A stretch of 64,000 nt of DNA. Origin: Calliphora vicina. Its lineage: Eukaryota; Arthropoda; Insecta; Diptera; Calliphoridae. The notes under the pieces were generated by a model. The model was not told where the DNA came from. It saw nothing but the letters and a program-made list of their open reading frames with translations, and made no database searches. The stretch spans positions 78,083,747 through 78,147,746 of the forward strand of contig NC_088784.1 of NCBI RefSeq assembly GCF_958450345.1, written 5' to 3'. This document shows, piece by piece, positions 58,046 through 64,000 of the stretch. Numbering within the stretch: the stretch's first letter is position 1; each line of letters opens with the position of its first letter. A program made the position numbers and the translations under genes.

Positions 58046-59047
58046 AACTTTATAACTTTATAACTTTATAACTTTATAACTTTATAACTTTATAACTTTA
58101 TAACTTTATAACTTTATAACTTTATAACTTTATAACTTTATAACTTTATAACTTTATAACTTTATAACTTTATAACTTTATAACTTTATAACTTTATAAC
58201 TTTATAACTTTATAACTTTATAACTTTATAACTTTATAACTTTATAACTTTATAACTTTATAACTTTATAACTTTATAACTTTATAACTTTATAACTTTA
58301 TAACTTTATAACTTTATAACTTTATAACTTTATAACTTTATAACTTTATAACTTTATAACTTTATAACTTTATAACTTTATAACTTTATAACTTTATAAC
58401 TTTATAACTTTATAACTTTATAACTTTATAACTTTATAACTTTATAACTTTATAACTTTATAACTTTATAACTTTATAACTTTATAACTTTATAACTTTA
58501 TAACTTTATAACTTTATAACTTTATAACTTTATAACTTTATAACTTTATAACTTTATAACTTTATAACTTTATAACTTTATAACTTTATAACTTTATAAC
58601 TTTATAACTTTATAACTTTATAACTTTATAACTTTATAACTTTATAACTTTATAACTTTATAACTTTATAACTTTATAACTTTATAACTTTATAACTTTA
58701 TAACTTTATAACTTTATAACTTTATAACTTTATAACTTTATAACTTTATAACTTTATAACTTTATAACTTTATAACTTTATAACTTTATAACTTTATAAC
58801 TTTATAACTTTATAACTTTATAACTTTATAACTTTATAACTTTATAACTTTATAACTTTATAACTTTATAACTTTATAACTTTATAACTTTATAACTTTA
58901 TAACTTTATAACTTTATAACTTTATAACTTTATAACTTTATTACTTTATTACTTTATTACTTTATTACTTTATTACTTTATTACTTTATTACTTTATTAC
59001 ATTATTACATTATTACATTATTACTTTATAGCTTTATAGCTTTATAA
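58046..59047. repeat. 8-bp satellite (ATAACTTT)n, block 2, with variant edge
   Basis: About 112 perfect ATAACTTT units (58046-58940), then about 11 TTACTTTA-type units including TTACATTA forms (58941-59029), then two TATAGCTT units, ending TTTATAAAGTTAAAA. Same unit and orientation as 23887-25654, 34 kb away. Not coding. Confidence 0.98.
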
Positions 59048-59571
59048 AGTTAAAATTTTCACAATCAAAAACAAGACCAAATTTGAAAACGTTAACACGA
59101 TTGGTAAATTTTTTTTTTCGTTTTCTTCTTCTTGAAAATCTAAAAAAAGGACTGCTGACAGTGTCCTGTGATCTATTGCCAATATCAATAATTTTTGACA
59201 CATATAGTCCTACAGCTATTGTCCCTTCTATTTCTTAATCTTAAAGTATTTACACAATTGTTGTAGATTTGTTGTAAAATCTTTACTTTTAGTTTGTGCA
59301 AAATTTATTAACTTTGCTTCAAGCTTTTGCCCTTAAAGGTTTAATATTGCTTACCGTTACGTACGTATTTGCCTTTTGTGTTTATTTTCAATTCGGTAGG
59401 ATTATAGTTTTAACTTTTCCTACTCCTTAGTTTGCTGTGCTTTTTAGTGTTACGTATGTATGAATTTGGTTCTGTGTGTGTTTCTTGCAGCACTTAAGTT
59501 AATCCCTTTTTAACAATGAAATTCCATATGAAATGGAAACACTTAATAAAACCGATTATATAAATATACAA
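59048..59571. other. AT-rich intergenic stretch
   Basis: Contains one AAAAAAAGGACTGCTGACAG near 59142 that only partly resembles box 1. No gene recognised. Confidence 0.45.
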
Positions 59572-59780
59572 TTGGGGTATTCACACGGTCTGCTATTTGG
59601 TCATATTGTCATAATGTCCTAATATATTATGATAGTTTTAATCAAATTTATGTTGTTTTTCAAACTAGTTCTAAACTAATAAGACTATTTAAACTATGTT
59701 TATTGTTGTGTCATAAAATATTATAATATATTAGGACATTATGACAATATGACTAATAGCAGACCGTGTGAATACCCCAA
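59572..59780. mobile_element. Palindromic MITE, 209 bp, TIRs of about 58 bp
   Basis: The left arm starts TTGGGGTATTCACACGGTCT and the right arm is its inverse, with only one small mismatch/indel (TATTTGGTC against TATTAGTC) over about 58 bp. A 90-bp loop separates the arms. Flanks (ATACAA and ATATAT) do not give an obvious target duplication. A transcript would fold into a long hairpin. No coding capacity. Confidence 0.9.
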
Positions 59781-62099
59781 ATATATAAATTAAAACATCT
59801 ATAATGTGGAAAAAATTAGTTTTTATGTGTTTAAGGTTGGGGAAAGAAAAGGGGAGCAAAATTTATGTTAATCTTTCAATAGAACTGAAATAAAACGATT
59901 TAGCATTACTTGCATGCTTAGCTTTTGAAATAGTAATGGTCACGAGTTGACAATTCATAACTGAAGACGACAAAAAAAAACAATTTAAGATAAGAAGGTG
60001 TAATAAAATGTGAAGTACTTTTTAATGAATCACACTTTCATCACTTCAAAAGATGTGATAAAAAGAACATAAAACATGTATTGAGAACATTTGCTCTAGA
60101 ATTTTAAAATCTACTTCTTTTTCGCTTCTTTGGAAGCTGTTTAGTTGATGATACCTTTTTTTTCATGTTCATAAACAATCACTTTCCTTCATATCATAAT
60201 TTATTGATAAAATTACCCAATAGCTTTATGGATATCCCAACAAATTTAGCTAAACATATAATGACCGTGGTCCAACACTCATTTTTATTTTGAACTACAA
60301 AAATTATTATTGAAATACTAAACTTGTCTGATGTTCATAAAAAAAAATAAAAAAATTGGAAAACCGATAAAAAGAAACAAGTAAAACAAAATGTTTACAA
60401 CATTTTATCATGTCTCTGATGAGGATGATGATGTTGTTGAACGAGTGAGTAAGTATTAAAAAGTAACAAAGTCTGTTGGTTTATTTTGTTTCTATTTAAA
60501 ATTTATTTAAGATAAATCTTTTAAAATCACATAAACTAAACACTTGTCCAAAAGTCAAAAGATCACTAAAAGGAAAATGAACAAAATTTATAAAAAAAAA
60601 AAAAGGAAAAACACACATAAAAATTTTAGACGCATGTATACAGATTTACACACACAAGTATTTTAAACAAATTTATTAACTTTACAAACATAAAAATTAA
60701 AAAAAGAAACTCTTTTGAATTACGATGCAACCGTCTCGGTCATGAGACTGACTGACAAACAAATAAAAAATAACAAACTGAACATAAAATATAGAAAATG
60801 ACAATTTTTCTTTCTTTAACTAAAAGTGGTTGTTAAAAATTAGTTTTCATTAAGTCTCTAGATGCTTTTTTTTCTTATTTTATAGAAACAATTTTCTAGA
60901 TTATTAAAAGAATTTTAAAATTAAAACTAAATTTTATGTTTGATCTTTAAGAAAATATTTTTAGAATGTTTTTTTAATATTTTATGATGTAAAAATTATG
61001 ATTTACGATAAGTGAAACTCATAAAATGTTTTTGAAAGAGGTATATGGGAGAATTAAAAATAAATTAAACTAGAAAAATCAGCATCAGAAAGAAAAAAAA
61101 TCATTAAAGAGGATTAAAAATTAACTATAAAAAGAAACTAATTGCAAAATCTTTCTTTACAAAGTAATGGGTTTAAATGCTAATACATATAATGACTTTT
61201 CACTACATTCCTGTAAGTGCTTCAATATATTTAGTTGAAATAAATTAATGATCATTGAAGGTTGATCACTTAACGATCCACAAACCGGTGCTTATGAAGA
61301 GCTATAGGTTAAGATCCATTTAATTAAAAACTCTTTTTAAATATAAAACTTTCAATATTTGTTTTTTCCAAAGAGAAATATTTCTAAAAAGTGTCCTACT
61401 ATCCCGATATTGAAAGAAACTAACACAAAACTAGTTACGCGACTGTTTCCTAGGGGTTAGTTCTAGTCCCAATAGTTTACATAAATGTAATGTAAACTTA
61501 ACCTTAACATTCAAACGAATAAATTGACACCTTTCATACAATCGATGACATATCACTGAAGCATTAAAAAATAAGTCCTCTTTACACAATTCACAACTAC
61601 CACAAATATCCTATAGAGATTAAATTTTACTAAAAGAGTAAAAATTCCGATAGTTTCCATAAACAGACTTATTTGGGTTTGATCCCAACGCAGCTCAATT
61701 AGGGTGGATTTGTAGCAAACAAATGTACTTTACCGCAGGTAAACAATAAACATACAACCAAAACCATAATAGAGAGCATTGCTACAAGAGAGAGACATTT
61801 TCGTTTAGTACCTAAACAACCTTTAACGAAGTAGGGTGATGACGGTTTTTTGTCGGAAAATAAAAAAAACAATAATAAATTTTCGTTTTTGGCATATTAT
61901 TACGCTCTTTTTGTGTGCAAACGGTAAACTAAAAGAGAAATCGTATGCAATGATAACATCAGTGGTTAACTTAGTGATGATATATCTCCTTTGAAGTGAG
62001 AATATTTAGAAGCAAATTGTATAATTTGTTGATACAGTGAATAAAATATAATTTTCGCTAGAAATCACACAAGACTACTGATAAATAGAGTCTGGATTT
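59781..62099. other. AT-rich intergenic stretch
   Basis: No gene or repeat family recognised over 2.3 kb. A GATGAGGATGATGATG tract near 60418 and an A-run near 60588. Confidence 0.5.
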
Positions 62100-62940
62100 A
62101 TTAGCTAAATAAAAGAAAAGGATATATGAATATCAGTAAAGGAATAAGTGATGTGCCAATGATTAAACAAAATTGATTGAAATAAATAATTAGTTAAAAT
62201 AAATTTGTTGAAAAAAATTATTTGTGAAAATATTTTTGAAAAAAAAAAATTTTCTAACCTAATTTTGGTAAGAAGTGAAATAAAAATCTATAAATTTGTC
62301 CCTGATTTAAGACAAAATACTTTGCGGTGATATTTATAAATAATTATAAAAAAAATATTGGAAAACTTTTTGTACAAATTGTAATAACAGAAATAAATAT
62401 AAAAATATCAGTGAGCAAAAAAAGATATTGAAATAAATAAAATTTTTGGTGAAAATATGAAAATTGTTTTTAAATAAATGTTGATGAAACAATTATTGTA
62501 AACTAATTTTGGTAAAAAAAACGATTGAAGTGGAAAAAATTAAAAATTTGTGCAGATTTTTTAAATAAATGTTTGGTGATAAATAATTTGCAGTGATATT
62601 TAGAATTTGTCTAGAAAAATAAATTGTAAAAATTTGTTGCTGAAAGTAATATTTGTGGAAAACTTCTTAGTATAAAATTTTAATAAAATAGAAAGATATA
62701 CTAATATCAGTTAAAAACTAATTTTTAAATAAATTTTTTAGTGAAAAAAAAAATATTCGTGAAAATTCTTTTTAAATAAATGTTGGTGAAACAATTTTTG
62801 TAAAATAATTTTGGTAAGAAAATATAAATATTTAAATTTTTCGCTAAGTGTTTTAGAGTTGATTTGTGAAATAAAATTGCTGAAATTTGTTGGTGATTTT
62901 TTTTGTTGTATTTTAAAGTCAGGCTTACTTGCAAATATAA
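62100..62940. repeat. Degenerate tandem of about 290-bp units, three copies
   Basis: Anchors recur: AGATATACTAATATCAGT-like words near 62119, 62395 and 62697, and CTAATTTTGGTAA near 62261, 62503 and 62808. The words TTTTTAAATAAATGTTGGTG and GTGAAACAATT also repeat. Units are diverged. The 69-codon minus-strand frame at 62725-62934 is A/T-driven chance. Confidence 0.65.
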
Positions 62941-63066
62941 CTGGTTACATCTTAGGAGTTTAAAAACTCGATCTTCGTATGGCCTTACATAAATGAGTTA
63001 GTGAAAGTTAGAGTAATAGCGCGAATTTGTCAGTCGATTGCAATGCCTCGAAACTGCTGTAAAGAC

Positions 63067-64000
63067 GCACAGTGATATAAAAAAAAAGATGGAAATAAAT
63101 CAGTAACTTCTAAACCCTTACTCCGGTTTGAATGAAATTTCACACGGGCAAAGAGGAAGTGTAGTCGAGTTGGCCATCATGAGTGCACCAGGAGCGGGAC
63201 CAGGGGTCCCCAAAGTAGGACAACAAGGGTGTTTTCAATTTTAAAAATTATCCTATTTCTTCGTTTGTGTTCCGATTTCAAAATTACATATATAGAATCT
63301 TCTTGTCAAGCACTACATAAAACCTCGTCGTAGCTATCAATTATCTCTTAAAGCTTAGGAGATATTCGCATTTGAAAATAAAATTTTCAACATTTTTACC
63401 CACACTACTCCAGTTTTTTGATGACCGCGGTTCCAAATATTTCCCGATTGTCTCCAATTTTTTTTATAGGATTAACAACAGATGTATATATCAAAAAAGA
63501 AAGAAAATTTTTCGCTATTTTTTGGGGAAAAAAGTACTTTTATTCCTTTTAAGTTATCTAAAAAATTTCTAAGAGGATGTATAATGAATTTGTACTTTTT
63601 GAAAAGCTAACTTTACATCAAATATTTCAAATTAAAAAAAAAAAAATATAATTTTTGATACCGAGGGGACCATGTCCATTCAAAAAATGCGTATTTTTTA
63701 TGTAAAATTCAACTTTAGAGCAAATCGCATAATAGATATCAAATTATAATCTATTTTAGATGGCCCCGCCCCTAGTATGGATATTATAGCCAAAAAACGA
63801 AAAAATCCCATTTTTGGAATTATTCAATACTTTTTTGGGAATTGCGGGATTCCTGATTACAAATTTCAAAATTTGTTTTCATTTTTCCATTTTCAATAAA
63901 AATAAATCTATATAATTGTAAAATTTCATTCCAAATATTTATAAATAAAAATTTTATTTCAATTTGTAAAATTTGTATCTATGCCAAAACTCATTTAAAA
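63067..64000 (+). repeat. Family C copy 6, runs off the window
   Basis: Begins near CACAGTGATATAAAA, then GGTTTGAATGAAATTT, GCACCAGGAGCGGGACCAGG, CCAAAGTAGGACA, AAATTATCCTATTTCTTCGT and CACACTACTCCAGTTTTTTG, the reverse complement of 10990-13200. An open frame at 63372-63572 is chance. It continues past 64000. Confidence 0.85.

Noticed and set aside
59560..59795. A target duplication for the palindromic MITE using ATATAAAT on each side.
   Set aside because: The words are present in both flanks but are not adjacent to the TTGGGG/CCCCAA ends, so they cannot be a simple duplication.

Overview
The window is very AT-rich, gene-poor DNA from a higher fly. I infer a calyptrate such as a blowfly or muscid. 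The reasons are the base composition, the CAG/CAA-rich intergenic tracts, and two abundant families of INE-1/DINE-1-type elements that start TATACCC, alongside mariner, Tc1, hAT-like and Helitron remnants. I found no convincing host exon, tRNA, rRNA or CRISPR array. It reads as intergenic, intronic or pericentromeric sequence dominated by satellites and layered transposon debris.

Layout. 1-9249: a huge inverted structure with an 11-bp minisatellite (ACTAGAACAGA) on the left, its reverse complement on the right (7133-9249), and a 2.2-kb non-coding spacer between. Both inner edges pass into a 12-bp variant, which recalls Drosophila foldback elements. 10.99-13.24 kb: family C repeat with a tandem duplication of about 0.9 kb. 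13.3-14.7 kb: two HINE-A copies. 15.8-17.95 kb: a GTAC-rich degenerate tandem array split by a HINE-B copy. 18.77-20.58 kb: HINE-A nested in HINE-B, then a further HINE-B piece. 20.58-22.45 kb: a 35-bp minisatellite, a small TIR element and a 142-bp satellite. 23.89-25.65 kb: an (ATAACTTT)n satellite. 27.1-31.1 kb: mariner debris, HINE-A, family D, family E and a hAT-like MITE with a perfect 8-bp target duplication. 31.8-38.8 kb: mariner, HINE-B copies and inverted copies of families C and E. 39.4-48.6 kb: HINE-A and HINE-B copies, MITEs, a deleted Tc1 element and mariner pieces. 48.66-56.7 kb: a long degenerate array with two boxes at fixed spacing, interrupted by a mariner fragment and a complete non-autonomous Helitron. 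58.05-59.05 kb: a second (ATAACTTT)n block. 59.57-59.78 kb: a nearly perfect palindromic MITE. 62.1-62.94 kb: a short 290-bp tandem. 63.07 kb to the end: another family C copy.

The most unusual signal is the 48.66-56.7 kb array. Its units have diverged strongly and vary in length (132 to about 300 bp), yet box 1 (GAAAAAAGGATATTC) and box 2 (ACATTCGTTTACAAAATTTC) keep a start-to-start distance of 74-75 bp in 23 measurable units over 8 kb. The units also alternate as dimers. I know of no described element of this form.

No genes here act as a pathway. The only protein-coding remnants are broken mariner and Tc1 transposases, all on the minus strand. Family letters A-E and the name two-box array are labels made for this annotation.
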